A stretch of DNA of 64,000 nucleotides from NCBI GenBank assembly GCA_004764695.1, contig SMSO01000031.1, positions 5,193,048 through 5,257,047 of the forward strand, written 5' to 3'. Both the position numbers and the translations under genes were made by a program. Source of the DNA: Schizochytrium sp. TIO01. Lineage: Eukaryota > Sar > Bigyra > Thraustochytrida > Thraustochytriidae. Shown one piece after another: positions 19,001 through 28,443 of this stretch (position 1 is its first letter; every line of letters starts with the position of its first letter). The notes below the pieces were generated by a model that searched no databases, had not been told where the DNA came from, and saw only the letters and a list, made by a program, of their open reading frames with translations.

Positions 19001-22000
19001 CGGCCACGATCTCTGCGCCAACGTTCAAATCTTGCCCCAGGATCTCTTTGTTGCGATCATTGCTGGCAGCAAGATTTCGCAATGCACCACATGCTGTTTT
19101 TTGCACGCCTGCATTCGATAGATGTGCGCGCATGGCGGCCACAATCTCTGCGCCCACATTCAAATCTTGCCCCAGGATCTCTCTGTTGCGATCATTGTTG
19201 GCAGCAAGATTCCGCAATACACCACATGCTTGATTTTGCACATCTTCATTCATTAGATGTGCGCGCATGGCGGCCACAATCTCTGCGCCCACATTCAAAT
19301 CTTGCCCCAGAATCTCCCAGTTGCGATCGTTTACAGCAAGACTGCACAATGCCACACATGCTGTTTCTTGCACGCCTGCATTCGATAGATGTGCGCGCAT
19401 GGCGGCAAAAATCTCTGCGCCCACATTCAAATCTTGCCTCAGGATCTCTCTGTTGCGATCGTTTACAGCAAGACTGCACAATGCCACACATGCTGATTTT
19501 TGCACGCCTGCATTCGATAGATGTGCGCGCATGGCGGCAACAATCTCTGCGCCCACATTCAAATCTTGCCCCAGGATCTCTCTGTTGCGATCGTTTACAG
19601 CAAGATTCCGCAATACACCACATGCTTGATTTTGCACGCCTGCATTCGATAGATGTGCGCGCATGGTGGCCACAATCTCTGCGCCCACATTCAAATCTTG
19701 CCCCAGGATCTCTTTGTTGCGATCATTGCTGGCAGCAAGATTTGCCAATGCCGCACATGCTTGTTCTTGCACGTCTGCATTCGTTAGATGTGCGCGCATG
19801 GCGGCCACAATCTCTGCGCCCACATTCAAATCTTGTCCCAGGATCTCTTTGTTGCGATCATTGCTGGCAGCAAGATTTGCCAATGCCACACATGCTGATT
19901 TTTGCACGCCTGCATTCGTTAGATGTGCGCGCATGGCGGCCACAATCTCTGCGCCCACATTCAAATCTTGCCCCAGGATCTCTCTGTTGCGATCGTTTAC
20001 AGCAAGACTCCACAATGCCGCACATGCTTGATTTTGCACATCTTCATTCATTAGATGTGCGCGCATGGCGGCCACAATCTCTGCGCCCACATTCAAATCT
20101 TGCCCCAGAATCTCACAGTTGCGATCGTTTACAGCAAGACTGCACAATGCCACACATGCTGATTTTTGCACGCCTGCATTCGATAGATGTGCGCGCATGG
20201 CGGCCACAATCTCTGCGCCCACATTCAAATCTTGCCCCAGGATCTCTCTGTTGCGATCGTTTACAGCAAGATTCCCCAATGCACCACATGCTTGTTCTTG
20301 CACGCCTGCATTCGATAGATGTGCGCGCATGGCGGCCACAATCTCTGCGCCCACATTCAAATCTTGTCCCAGGATCTCTTTGTTGCGATCATTGCTGGCA
20401 GCAAGATTTGCCAATGCCACACATGCTGATTTTTGCACGCCTGCATTCGTTAGATGTGCGCGCATGGCGGCCACAATCTCTGCGCCCACATTCAAATCTT
20501 GCCCCAGGATCTCTCTGTTGCGATCGTTTACAGCAAGACTCCACAATGCCGCACATGCTTGATTTTGCACATCTTCATTCATTAGATGTGCGCGCATGGC
20601 GGCCACAATCTCTGCGCCCACATTCAAATCTTGCCCCAGAATCTCACAGTTGCGATCGTTTACAGCAAGACTGCACAATGCCACACATGCTGATTTTTGC
20701 ACGCCTGCATTCGATAGATGTGCGCGCATGGCGGCCACAATCTCTGCGCCCACATTCAAATCTTGCCCCAGGATCTCTCTGTTGCGATCGTTTACAGCAA
20801 GATTCCCCAATGCACCACATGCTTGTTCTTGCACGCCTGCATTCGATAGATGTGCGCGCATGGCGGCCACAATCTCTGCGCCCACATTCAAATCTTGCCC
20901 CAGGATCTCTCTGTTGCGATCGTTTACAGCAAGATTCCCCAATGCACCACATGCTTGTTCTTGCACGCCTGCATTCGATAGATGTGCGCGCATGGCGGCC
21001 ACAATCTCTGCGCCCACATTCAAATCTTGCCCCAGGATCTCTTTGTTGCGATCGTTTACAGCAAGATTCAGCAATGTACCACATGCTTGATTTTGCACGT
21101 CTGCATTCGATAGATGTGCGCGCATGGCGGCCACAATCTCTGCGCCCACATTCAAATCTTGCCCCAGGATCTCTCTGTTGCGATCATTGTTGGCAGCAAG
21201 ACTCCACAATGCCGCACATGCTGTTTTTTGCAAATCTTCATTCATGAGATGTGCGCGCATGGCGGCCACAATCTCTGCGCCCACATTCAAATCTTGTCCC
21301 AGGATCTCACAGTTGCGATCATTGTTGGCAGCAAGACTCCACAATGCCGCAAATGCTGTTTTTTGCAAATCTTCATTCATGAGATGTGCGCGCATGGCGG
21401 CCACAATCTCTGCGCCCACATTCAAATCTTGCCCCAGGATCTCTCTGTTGCGATCATTGTTGGCAGCAAGCACCCACAATGCCGCACATGCTTGATTTTG
21501 CACATCTTCATTCATGAGATGTGCGCGCATAGCGGCAACAATCTCTGCGCCCACATTCAAATCTTGTCCCAGGATCTCTCTGTTGCGATCATTGTTGGCA
21601 GCAAGACTGCACAATGCCCTACATGCTCTTTCTTGCACGTCTGCATTCGTTCGATGTGCGCGCATGGCGGCCACAATCTCTGCGCCCACATTCAAACTTT
21701 GGGCCAGGATCTCTTTGTTACGATTGTTGAGAGCAAGCATCCACAATGCCCTACATGCTTGATTTTGCACGCCTGCATTCGTTCGATGTGCTTGCATGGC
21801 GGCCACAATCTCTGCGCCCACATTCAAACCTTGTCCCAGAATCTCACAGTTGCGATAATTGTTGTCAGCAAGACTCCACAACGCCCTGCATGCTTGATTT
21901 TGCACGCCTGCATTCGTTCGATGCGCGCGCATGGCGACCACAATCTCTGCGCCCACATTTAAACCTTGTCCCAGAATCTCTTTGTTGCGATCATTGTTGG

Positions 22001-22499
22001 CAAGACTCCACAATAAACCACATACTTTTTCTTGCACGCCTGCATTTGTTCGATGCGCGCGCATGGCAGCCACAATCTCTGCGCCAACATTTAAATCTTC
22101 TCCCAGGAGCTCTTTGTTGAGATCATTGTTGGCAGCAAGATTTCTTAATGCCCAAATTGCTTGAGTTTGCACGTCTGCATTCCTTCGATGCGCGCGCATG
22201 GCGGCCACAATTGCTGCGCCCACATCCAAACGTTGTCCCAGGATCTCTCTGTTGCAATTGTTCTCAGCAAGCCTCCACAATGCCCTACATGCTCTTTCTT
22301 GCACGCCTGCATTCGTTCGATGCGCGCGCATGGCGACCACAATGTCTGCGCCAACGTTCAAATGTTGTCCCAGGATCTCTTTGTTGCGATCATTGTTGGC
22401 AGCAAGATTTGCCAATGCACCACATGCTGATTTTTGCACATCTTCATTCGTTAGATGCGCGCGCATGGCGGCTACAATCTCTGCGCCCACATTCAAATC
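16074..22499 (-). repeat. 132/135-bp coding tandem array (48 ARM units)
   Basis: Continuous head-to-tail units of 132 or 135 bp with very high identity in the middle and more divergence at both ends. Because units are multiples of three, several other frames also stay open for long distances, giving large spurious ORFs on the plus strand. Confidence 0.95.
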
Positions 22500-22964
22500 T
22501 TTTGCTAGAGTACTCGCGCATTCCGAGCTACTGTACGCGAGGGTTCCGACGCAAGCACATGCTGCAGCCTGCACTGCTGATTCGCTCGCTTGCTCTTGCA
22601 GAATACCAATCAGTACAGGGCCTAGACGATAGGTGTTTATTGCAGCCTTCGTATATTCACCGGTAGCTTCACGATGAAAGGCGAAATGAAATATCCAAAG
22701 CGCTTCAGAAATCACTTCGGCATCATCGTGTTGCTCTTCCTTTACGATTCGTTGCAAATGAACAAGAATACCCTCTTCACGAACAACTCTTCTCAGCTGA
22801 TCATGACCACCTGCGGTCTCAGCAGCTTTGAATTCAGCTTCCAAAGCATTGCGCAGGATTCGTAGTGTTCGTAGCAGATCACTCCGCTCGCCTCGATCAG
22901 CCAGAACTCGAACTAGACCCCGCGCAGTTTCAACATTGACCTCTTCTCGTGGAATTGTGGCCAT
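16074..22964 (-). CDS. Giant armadillo-repeat protein with 48 near-identical repeats
   Basis: A 2296-residue ORF from ATG (22964) to TGA (16074-16076). Residues 1-155 are diverged ARM-like helices reminiscent of the importin-alpha superfamily. Residues 156 to the end are 48 tandem repeats of 44 or 45 residues. The units begin LNVGAEIVAAMRAH, then SNAGVQ-ACGAL-NLA, and end NDRN-EILGQ; length varies by presence of one Asn. Variation is concentrated at a few sites (L/R after MRAH, SNAG/MNED/TNAG, EQ/KS/NQ/ER, and GALGN/AALWS/VALCS), which would map to the exposed groove of an ARM solenoid. ARM solenoids usually bind extended peptides; the ligand here is unknown. Upstream of the ATG the frame stays open for 26 codons and is basic (RSQRRARQEF), so the true start may lie further up or in another exon. 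The last repeat is cut by a frameshift (see 15717-16073). Confidence 0.9.
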   Translation of the reverse strand: MATIPREEVNVETARGLVRVLADRGERSDLLRTLRILRNALEAEFKAAETAGGHDQLRRVVREEGILVHLQRIVKEEQHDDAEVISEALWIFHFAFHREATGEYTKAAINTYRLGPVLIGILQEQASESAVQAAACACVGTLAYSSSECASTLAKDLNVGAEIVAAMRAHLTNEDVQKSACGALANLAANNDRNKEILGQHLNVGADIVVAMRAHRTNAGVQERACRALWRLAENNCNREILGQRLDVGAAIVAAMRAHRRNADVQTQAIWALRNLAANNDLNKELLGEDLNVGAEIVAAMRAHRTNAGVQEKVCGLLWSLANNDRNKEILGQGLNVGAEIVVAMRAHRTNAGVQNQACRALWSLADNNYRNCEILGQGLNVGAEIVAAMQAHRTNAGVQNQACRALWMLALNNRNKEILAQSLNVGAEIVAAMRAHRTNADVQERACRALCSLAANNDRNREILGQDLNVGAEIVAAMRAHLMNEDVQNQACAALWVLAANNDRNREILGQDLNVGAEIVAAMRAHLMNEDLQKTAFAALWSLAANNDRNCEILGQDLNVGAEIVAAMRAHLMNEDLQKTACAALWSLAANNDRNREILGQDLNVGAEIVAAMRAHLSNADVQNQACGTLLNLAVNDRNKEILGQDLNVGAEIVAAMRAHLSNAGVQEQACGALGNLAVNDRNREILGQDLNVGAEIVAAMRAHLSNAGVQEQACGALGNLAVNDRNREILGQDLNVGAEIVAAMRAHLSNAGVQKSACVALCSLAVNDRNCEILGQDLNVGAEIVAAMRAHLMNEDVQNQACAALWSLAVNDRNREILGQDLNVGAEIVAAMRAHLTNAGVQKSACVALANLAASNDRNKEILGQDLNVGAEIVAAMRAHLSNAGVQEQACGALGNLAVNDRNREILGQDLNVGAEIVAAMRAHLSNAGVQKSACVALCSLAVNDRNCEILGQDLNVGAEIVAAMRAHLMNEDVQNQACAALWSLAVNDRNREILGQDLNVGAEIVAAMRAHLTNAGVQKSACVALANLAASNDRNKEILGQDLNVGAEIVAAMRAHLTNADVQEQACAALANLAASNDRNKEILGQDLNVGAEIVATMRAHLSNAGVQNQACGVLRNLAVNDRNREILGQDLNVGAEIVAAMRAHLSNAGVQKSACVALCSLAVNDRNREILRQDLNVGAEIFAAMRAHLSNAGVQETACVALCSLAVNDRNWEILGQDLNVGAEIVAAMRAHLMNEDVQNQACGVLRNLAANNDRNREILGQDLNVGAEIVAAMRAHLSNAGVQKTACGALRNLAASNDRNKEILGQDLNVGAEIVAAMRAHLTNADVQEQACAALANLAASNDRNKEILGQDLNVGAEIVATMRAHLSNAGVQEQACGALRNLAANNDRNRQILGQDLNVGAEIVAAMRAHLMNEDVQNQACVALWSLAANNDRNCEILGQDLNVGAEIVAAMRAHLSNAGVQKTACGALRNLAASNDRNKEILGQDLNVGAEIVAAMRAHLTNAGVQERACRALWSLAANNDRNREILGQDLNVGAEIVAAMRAHLSNAGVQKTACGALRNLAASNDRNKEILGQDLNVGAEIVAAMRAHLTNAGVQERACRALWSLATNNDRNCEILGQDLNVGAEIVAAMRAHLSNAGVQEQACRALCSLAVNDRNREILGQDLNVGAEIVAAMRAHLSNADVQNQACGTLLNLAVNDRNKEILGQDLNVGAEIVAAMRAHLSNAGVQEQACRALRNLAVNDRNREILGQDLNVGAEIVAAMRAHLMNEDLQNQACVALWSLAANNDRNCEILGQDLNVGAEIVAAMRAHLSNADVQNQACAALWSLAANNDRNCEILGQDLNVGAEIVAAMRAHLSNAGVQEQACGALLNLGLNDRNREILGRDLNVGAEIVAAMRAHLTNAGVQKTACAALWSLAANNDRNREILGQDLNVGAEIVAAMRAHLSNAGVQERACRALWRLAANNDRNRETLGQDLNVGAEIVAAMRAHLTNAGVQEQACGTLLNLGLNDRNREILGRDLNVGAEIVAAMRAHLTNADVQEKSCGALANLVSSNDRNKEILGQDLNVGADIVVAMRAHRTNAGVQERACMALWSLAANNDRNRETLGQDLNVGAEIVAAMRAHLSNADVQEKSCGALAILAASNNRNKEILGQDLNVGAVIVVAMRAHRTNAGVQERACRALWSLAANNDRNRETLGQDLNVGVEIVAAMRAHLSNADVQEKSCGALANLAASNDRNKEILGQHLNVGAEIVVAMRVHQTNEDLQNQACAVLRNLGLNNRNKRSWDKI
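19800..20881 (-). repeat. 531-bp higher-order duplication within the ARM array
   Basis: Four-unit blocks repeat with a period of exactly 531 bp (135+132+132+132). For example the unusual AGAATCTCACAGTTGCG stretch occurs at about 20107 and again at 20638. The copies at about 19800-20350 and 20331-20881 look identical by eye. Shorter two-unit blocks with a 270-bp offset occur near 18151 and 18421. Confidence 0.75.
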
Positions 22965-24070
22965 CTCAGGCTCTTGGGTTTCTCGCAGTGCACTAATAAA
23001 CTCTTGTCGCGCTCGTCGCTGGCTGCGCGTCCCAGCACGACCCTATATCTGTGAGGCTGATGTCAGGATGGTCTTTGAGCAATACAAGTATGGTTTCACG
23101 ACCTTGGTCAGTCTGAACATCCTGTGCAACAGGATGTACCTGCTAACTACTGACTGCCTAAGCAGAAAGGGAAATGAATCAACACAACGCATTGCCTTTG
23201 AGAGCCTTAGAGGGATGCCCTGTTGACTTGCACATGACAATCCATTGGCCAATCCATTTACATGGTACTCCACCTGCACAGTAGTTCGTTTGGAAGTGAG
23301 TGACCCTTTAGGGAATAATGGCAACGAGGCAAGTCACAAGATGAGTTTGCAAGGCTATCAGACAGCAGATCCAAATCAACCCGAATCGATCCAGGTCGAT
23401 TCAACTAGCTACCCAAGCCAAGCACCAGCACGAGCTTTAACAACAACCAAACACAACAGTCTCCGACAATCTTCAACCATCTCTAAGCAATCATAAACGT
23501 GTCATTCAGTTTGTCAGCCATGACTGATTGTCATGACTAAGTGGACTGCCTAATGATGGGATGGACTACTATGGTTACTCATAATTGCCACTTATGGCGT
23601 TTGTTTTTTTTCAAATAAAGAAAATATTCAAATTAGTCCACTCTCAATATGGTTTCTCACTGATAGGAGTAGAGACTGCTAGAAGTAATGCATGCAAGAT
23701 TTTATGTTTCAGAGTAATCTATGGTAACGCTATTTAGTACGTTATAATTTAGGATGTTTCACAATATTTAAATTTGCGTTCCGCAGGTCTAACCGCGGGT
23801 CTCTCTAACTTCGCAAACTTTGTTGTTAAACAGGAAAACTCGCGCTCGCGCTGTCCGGAAGGCCCCTCTCGGCCTCTGTGCGCAGGTTTCGTGGAGCTAA
23901 CTCCGCCAAAACTGCGTCGCAAGTTTTGCTTGAGCGGAAAAGTGCTAGGTTTTCAACGAACCTGACGCGGTTTGAGGGTTTCTGGCGCATTGCGATCGAA
24001 AGCGAGACTATACAGTTGTGGACTTTCCGAAGCTTGAGCTGTACCAAGGACCAGCCCCAAAACTCTCAAG
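22965..24070. other. Divergent intergenic region between the ARM gene and MCM5
   Basis: Holds the 5' flanks of two divergent genes. The first 80 bp on the ARM side continue that gene's open frame. A CATGACT direct repeat with an overlapping inverted pair lies at about 23520-23540. The MCM5-side 250 bp are GC-rich with CGCGCTCGCGC near 23845, an E2F-like composition that I do not treat as proven. Confidence 0.5.
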
Positions 24071-26332
24071 ATGGCAACAGCGTGGGACGATGTGCCTGCA
24101 TTCTACTCAAACCAGAACCTCGGAGGTGAGGACCGCGAGGCCAATCCTAATGCCGAGAAGCGTATTAAGGGTAGGTTTCGAGAGTTCATTCGCAACTACC
24201 GTGAGGCCTCGACACAGGTTTTCCCATACCGTGTGCAACTGTTAGAAAGATTCCGTCGTGGAGAGTTTAAGCTTGTTGTGGAGCTTGAACATTTGAACAA
24301 TTATGATGAAGAACTTCTAGATTTGTTGCTGCAAAGACCCACGCAGTACCTCGCGATTTTCGAGGATGCTGCAAAACAAGCCCTTGTCCAGACCATGCCT
24401 GGCCACTCAGAGGAGCGCGACGGGGAGATTCCCGATATCCAGGTGCTACTTTCTAGTCAACAAAAACCTACGCCGTTGCGGACTGTGTCCGCTAATGACA
24501 TGAACAGACTTCTCATGGTGCCTGGCATTGTTACCCATGCGTCCAGAGTGTCAGCACGGGCTGTAGAGCTCAAATTTATCTGCACATCGTGCCGGCACAT
24601 CAAGACAGTTCCATGTGCAAACTTTCTGAAACCACCCAAAGCCCCACGCAACTGTACAATGGAGACCTGCGAAAACAAACAAGACTCCTACAAAGTTCTT
24701 CCGGACCAGAACAAATACGTCGACTCTCAATGGCTCAAGCTGCAAGAAGCACCTGAGGCTGTTCCTACGGGTGAAATGCCACGTAGCATCAATCTTGCCG
24801 TGACGCGGAATCTGGTAGACCAGGTATCCCCAGGTATGCGTATCAAAGTCATGGGCATTTCGTCGGTTCGTCAAGCATCTGGCGGCAAGAGTGCCAAGGG
24901 TGGCTCACGCATGCCCTCATCAGTCAAGGACGGCTTCCTTACAGTGGTTGGAATTGAAGTTATGGATGACGAGTCTGGTCGCTCTTCTTCTCTGTTTACC
25001 CCAGAAGAGGAGCAAACCTTCCATAATATGGCGAGATCTCGGGACATCTACGGCCGCGTCGCACGCTCCATTGCACCAGCTATCTCTGGTGACTATACGC
25101 ATGACATAAAAAAGGCTATTGCATGCCTTCTTTTTGGTGGCTCGCGTCGAATCTTACCCGATGGAATGAAATTGCGCGGTGACATCAACGTACTCATGCT
25201 TGGTGATCCGTCAACTGCAAAGTCACAGTTTCTAAAGTTCGTCGAAAAGGTTGCACCTGTTGGCGTGTACACCTCTGGCAAAGGTTCTTCTGCAGCTGGT
25301 CTTACAGCTAACGTTATCAAGGACTCCCGCGGAGAATTCTTCCTTGAAGGTGGTGCAATGGTTCTAGCTGATGGTGGTGTAGTATGCATTGACGAATTTG
25401 ATAAGATGCGTGAGCAAGACCGCGTGGCTATTCATGAGGCCATGGAACAGCAGACTATTTCCGTAGCAAAAGCAGGTATCACAACAGTTCTTAACTCACG
25501 TTCCTCTGTTCTTGCAGCTGCTAACCCAGTGTTTGGTACATATGATGACATGAAATCAGCTGCCGAAAACATTGACTTTCTCCCAACCATTCTTTCTCGT
25601 TTTGATCTTATCTTCATTGTACGTGATATTCGCGATGAGGTAAAGGATCGACAGATTGCTCGACATGTTATTGGAGTGCATGTGGATGCTTCTACCGCAG
25701 TCAGCAACTTCGATCGGGACCATGGGTCTTCAGATACTGTTGGTACGGAGGAAGAGCGAACTCAGGGCGAGATTGATCTCTTGATGATGAAGAAATACAT
25801 CAAGTACTGTCGCCTCAAGTGTGCTCCTGTTCTCTCGACAGCAGCCGCTGAGCTTCTGCGTAACAACTACGTAGGTATTCGTGAGGACCACCGTAAGCGT
25901 CAGCGCGAGGGGCCTGCAGCAAGCGGAGGCAATGCTACTGTGCCGATTACTATCCGTCAGCTAGAGGCTGTTGTTCGTATTGCAGAGTCCCTAGCCAAGA
26001 TGGAGCTCGCTTTTGAAGCTACGCCTGCGCATGTTACTGAGGCAATCCGCCTTTTCAAGGTTTCAACTCTTAATGCTGCAAATAATGGAGCTGCGCCTGG
26101 AGACCTGTCCTCTCTCGGACGCGATCAAGTTCGTGAGGTACAGGCGGTGGAAGACCAGATTAAACGCCGCGTCCCAATCGGGTCTACTGTCCCCCAAAGA
26201 AAACTAATCGACGAGTTTGTTTCGTTGCAGGGCTATAGTCAGTTTGCTGTGCGCAAGGCCCTCCAGATTATGCTTGAGCGTGGTGAAATCAAACATGCCT
26301 CACAACAGAAACTTGTACGCCGTGTCAGGTAG
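24071..26332 (+). CDS. MCM5: DNA replication licensing factor MCM5
   Basis: Single-exon ORF, 753 residues, ATG at 24071, TAG at the end. It is a subunit of the MCM2-7 helicase that unwinds DNA at replication forks in the nucleus. The N-terminal domain includes a zinc-binding set (Cys171, Cys174, Cys195, Cys200). The AAA+ core has Walker A GDPSTAKSQ (378-386), the GVYTSGKGSSAAGLTA stretch, Walker B VCIDEFDKM (438-446), sensor-1 VLAAANPVFG and the SRFD arginine finger (Arg510). The C-terminus has the winged-helix region. TAKS is the MCM form of Walker A. Compared with human MCM5 (734 residues) the length and the MCM5-specific FREFIRN start agree, which separates it from MCM2, 3, 4, 6 and 7. No break or oddity seen. 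Confidence 0.97.
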   Translation: MATAWDDVPAFYSNQNLGGEDREANPNAEKRIKGRFREFIRNYREASTQVFPYRVQLLERFRRGEFKLVVELEHLNNYDEELLDLLLQRPTQYLAIFEDAAKQALVQTMPGHSEERDGEIPDIQVLLSSQQKPTPLRTVSANDMNRLLMVPGIVTHASRVSARAVELKFICTSCRHIKTVPCANFLKPPKAPRNCTMETCENKQDSYKVLPDQNKYVDSQWLKLQEAPEAVPTGEMPRSINLAVTRNLVDQVSPGMRIKVMGISSVRQASGGKSAKGGSRMPSSVKDGFLTVVGIEVMDDESGRSSSLFTPEEEQTFHNMARSRDIYGRVARSIAPAISGDYTHDIKKAIACLLFGGSRRILPDGMKLRGDINVLMLGDPSTAKSQFLKFVEKVAPVGVYTSGKGSSAAGLTANVIKDSRGEFFLEGGAMVLADGGVVCIDEFDKMREQDRVAIHEAMEQQTISVAKAGITTVLNSRSSVLAAANPVFGTYDDMKSAAENIDFLPTILSRFDLIFIVRDIRDEVKDRQIARHVIGVHVDASTAVSNFDRDHGSSDTVGTEEERTQGEIDLLMMKKYIKYCRLKCAPVLSTAAAELLRNNYVGIREDHRKRQREGPAASGGNATVPITIRQLEAVVRIAESLAKMELAFEATPAHVTEAIRLFKVSTLNAANNGAAPGDLSSLGRDQVREVQAVEDQIKRRVPIGSTVPQRKLIDEFVSLQGYSQFAVRKALQIMLERGEIKHASQQKLVRRVR

Positions 26333-27315
26333 ACAAGACAAGCGCTTGTAGTTTTTCAACAAGCCCTTACAAATTTGATCTAGCAGGTCCATTAACACGC
26401 CTTTCGAAGCAAGACTTGCTATTCTTACAACTCTCTCTCTCTTCCATTTGCTCAATTCATGCATAAGACGACCTGTACGAAACCTCTACTAACAAAAGTT
26501 CGCACGCAAGCTTCTTTTAACGCTAACATATGCTTGGGACTGCTTCTAAACATTACTTCTCAAGTGTTCAATATCCCAGTCAAACATGCGCGGGCAAACA
26601 TTATGGCCAAACTTTGTCTTCTCTTCTACTCTCTCCCATGTACTGCTGCATGAGCATGCAAAACCTTACTTAGATTTTAAAAGGTCGTTCGCGACATACA
26701 TATGTGAAACAGAATTTCAAAACGAAACTTAAACGTTCATCTGAACTGTGTCTTATTTTATCACGCAAGAAGATATTGAATTTTAAAACAACAACTCTAA
26801 GGGAGGAATGAAAGTTGTAATTTGTCTCCAATCGGTTGGAACCAGGCGAATCAAAATACAAAACCAGGCTGACCAAGTGCTACTACATACCAACCACAGC
26901 GCACTGCGCTTTGCTATGCATTGCTACATGAAAATGTAGCATCGAATCCACGCATGCTGGTGTAACAAGGAATGGACCAGGTAAAATATTTCTAGGCAAA
27001 TATATATGTGCCAACAGTCCAAACACACAGGGCTAGTTTGATGTTGGTCAGAAAAAAGCCAAGTCCCCAAGTTCGAATCGTGACTTCTCTCTCGATAACA
27101 GCTTATATATTGACAAACAAGATTGTTTCGGTAAAATTTAAACAGAAGCACTATATTGCAACTTGTATCACATGCGTGGGTTAGGAGAGACAAAGTATTC
27201 CTTACGAAAAGTGTCGCAAGAAGAGTCTACCTGCAGTATGAGAGCACACTTGCAGGCAAGCAGGAAGGAAGGCTATGGGATTCAACAGAATCAGGCAAAA
27301 TTGGGAATCAACCTT
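26333..27315. other. Convergent intergenic region, no gene seen
   Basis: About 1 kb between the 3' ends of MCM5 and the YeeE-type transporter. AT-rich, with no coding or RNA signature. GTTCGAATC near 27070 resembles a tRNA T-loop but lacks the rest of a tRNA. Confidence 0.5.
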
Positions 27316-28443
27316 TTACAACACAGTAAGCGGCTGCATAAAGTTACCTTCAATCAAAGAGCACAGAATGCCACCCATGAACATACCGCAGACAGAGACA
27401 ACGGATCCAGCCGAGAGAGTGGCCATACCGCTAATTCCATGTCCACTAGCGCATCCACCGGCAAATCTAGCGCCGAGAAGCATCACCACACCACCAATAA
27501 AGGCGCGTACAGGTCCACCGCAGCCGTTAGCAGCCAGGGATGTCAAGTCAGGCTCACCAGCAAGGTAGTTGGAGAGAGCTGCACCAAACATGATACCAAG
27601 CCCTGAAAACACCTGGAAAGCATCATACTTGTCATTTAAAGAGCGGTGCAGGTAAGGGCTGTTGATATGGAGATTGGAATCAATAAAGCTGGTTACCTGG
27701 CTAGCAATCTTCACATAGCCACTGCTTTGTCCGATCGCGTAGCCAGTAAAGAGCTTCACAGGGAGTTGCAACATACCAAGCAAAAAGCCGCAGACCATTG
27801 GGTCCCAGCTCTTGGCAGTGAGATCAAAGAGGGGGCGACCGTGGTCCGGTTTGGCGATGAGTTGAGCTTGGCCATCCTCCCAGGGCATGTACTTGTCAAA
27901 AGCAACGAGACCACCGAGGCAGACAGCTAAGAATCCGACAGAGGCAACCTCGAAGGGAACACCAAGCTTTAGGGCGAGGTCAGAGGTAGCAGGCTCATGG
28001 CGAACGTGAAATTTTTCGTTGCTAGCGCGAATGTGCTTGTCCATGTATCCAAAGAGAACCGTACCTACAATGCCACCCACAAACGTCAGCCAAGCATAAG
28101 GTACGTTTGCACCAAGCATTGCAAACACAGTTCCGGGGCATGCACCCGAGAGGTAAAGTCCAACGCCGAGCACCATGCCACCTACAAGGTTAGCTCCATA
28201 GCCGCCGAAGAGGTTAAATCCGAGTGCAAGACCGCCCTTTGAGGAGCGCTCCTTGATCCCAAGTTTATGCAGCGCGAGAATTACCAAAGCACTCGCACTG
28301 GAGGCAGCCAAAAACATTCGCATCATAGTGAAGTTGGTCATGTTCATCTGCGTGATGATGCTTGCCGGGATGTTATTGTGGGCCTTGTCCAGCACCAGTC
28401 CAAAGACTGAGCCCACGCCAAAGGCAAGAACAGGTTCAAACAT
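27316..28443 (-). CDS. YeeE/YedE (TsuA-type) sulphur-compound transporter
   Basis: ORF of 375 residues from the ATG at 28443 to TAA at 27316. It is strongly hydrophobic, with about nine or more membrane segments. Two internally similar halves carry the hallmark glycine/cysteine motifs: GLYLSGACPGTVFAMLGAN in the first half and GARFAGGCASGHGISGM in the second. In bacterial TsuA/YeeE such cysteines line a path that takes up thiosulfate; the substrate here is inferred from the family. The family is mainly bacterial, so an old transfer is possible, but codon use and position among normal nuclear genes show it is integrated. An in-frame GTG 39 bases upstream extends the frame but is not needed. 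A TTGTTGTAG|GTG site there could be an intron acceptor, so an extra 5' exon cannot be excluded. Confidence 0.88.
   Translation of the reverse strand: MFEPVLAFGVGSVFGLVLDKAHNNIPASIITQMNMTNFTMMRMFLAASSASALVILALHKLGIKERSSKGGLALGFNLFGGYGANLVGGMVLGVGLYLSGACPGTVFAMLGANVPYAWLTFVGGIVGTVLFGYMDKHIRASNEKFHVRHEPATSDLALKLGVPFEVASVGFLAVCLGGLVAFDKYMPWEDGQAQLIAKPDHGRPLFDLTAKSWDPMVCGFLLGMLQLPVKLFTGYAIGQSSGYVKIASQVTSFIDSNLHINSPYLHRSLNDKYDAFQVFSGLGIMFGAALSNYLAGEPDLTSLAANGCGGPVRAFIGGVVMLLGARFAGGCASGHGISGMATLSAGSVVSVCGMFMGGILCSLIEGNFMQPLTVL

Noticed and set aside
18137-21247. 1036-codon plus-strand ORF and several companions over the ARM array
   Set aside because: Repeat units are multiples of three bases, so any frame without a stop in one unit stays open across the array. 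The minus-strand frame alone gives ARM repeats.
16074-22499. CRISPR-like periodic repeat
   Set aside because: Units of 132-135 bp are contiguous, coding and without unique spacers; the organism is eukaryotic.
23835-23990. E2F-like sites in the MCM5 promoter
   Set aside because: Only CG-rich approximations of the consensus are visible; not enough to call a site.
27060-27085. GTTCGAATC resembling a tRNA B box
   Set aside because: No A box or cloverleaf around it.
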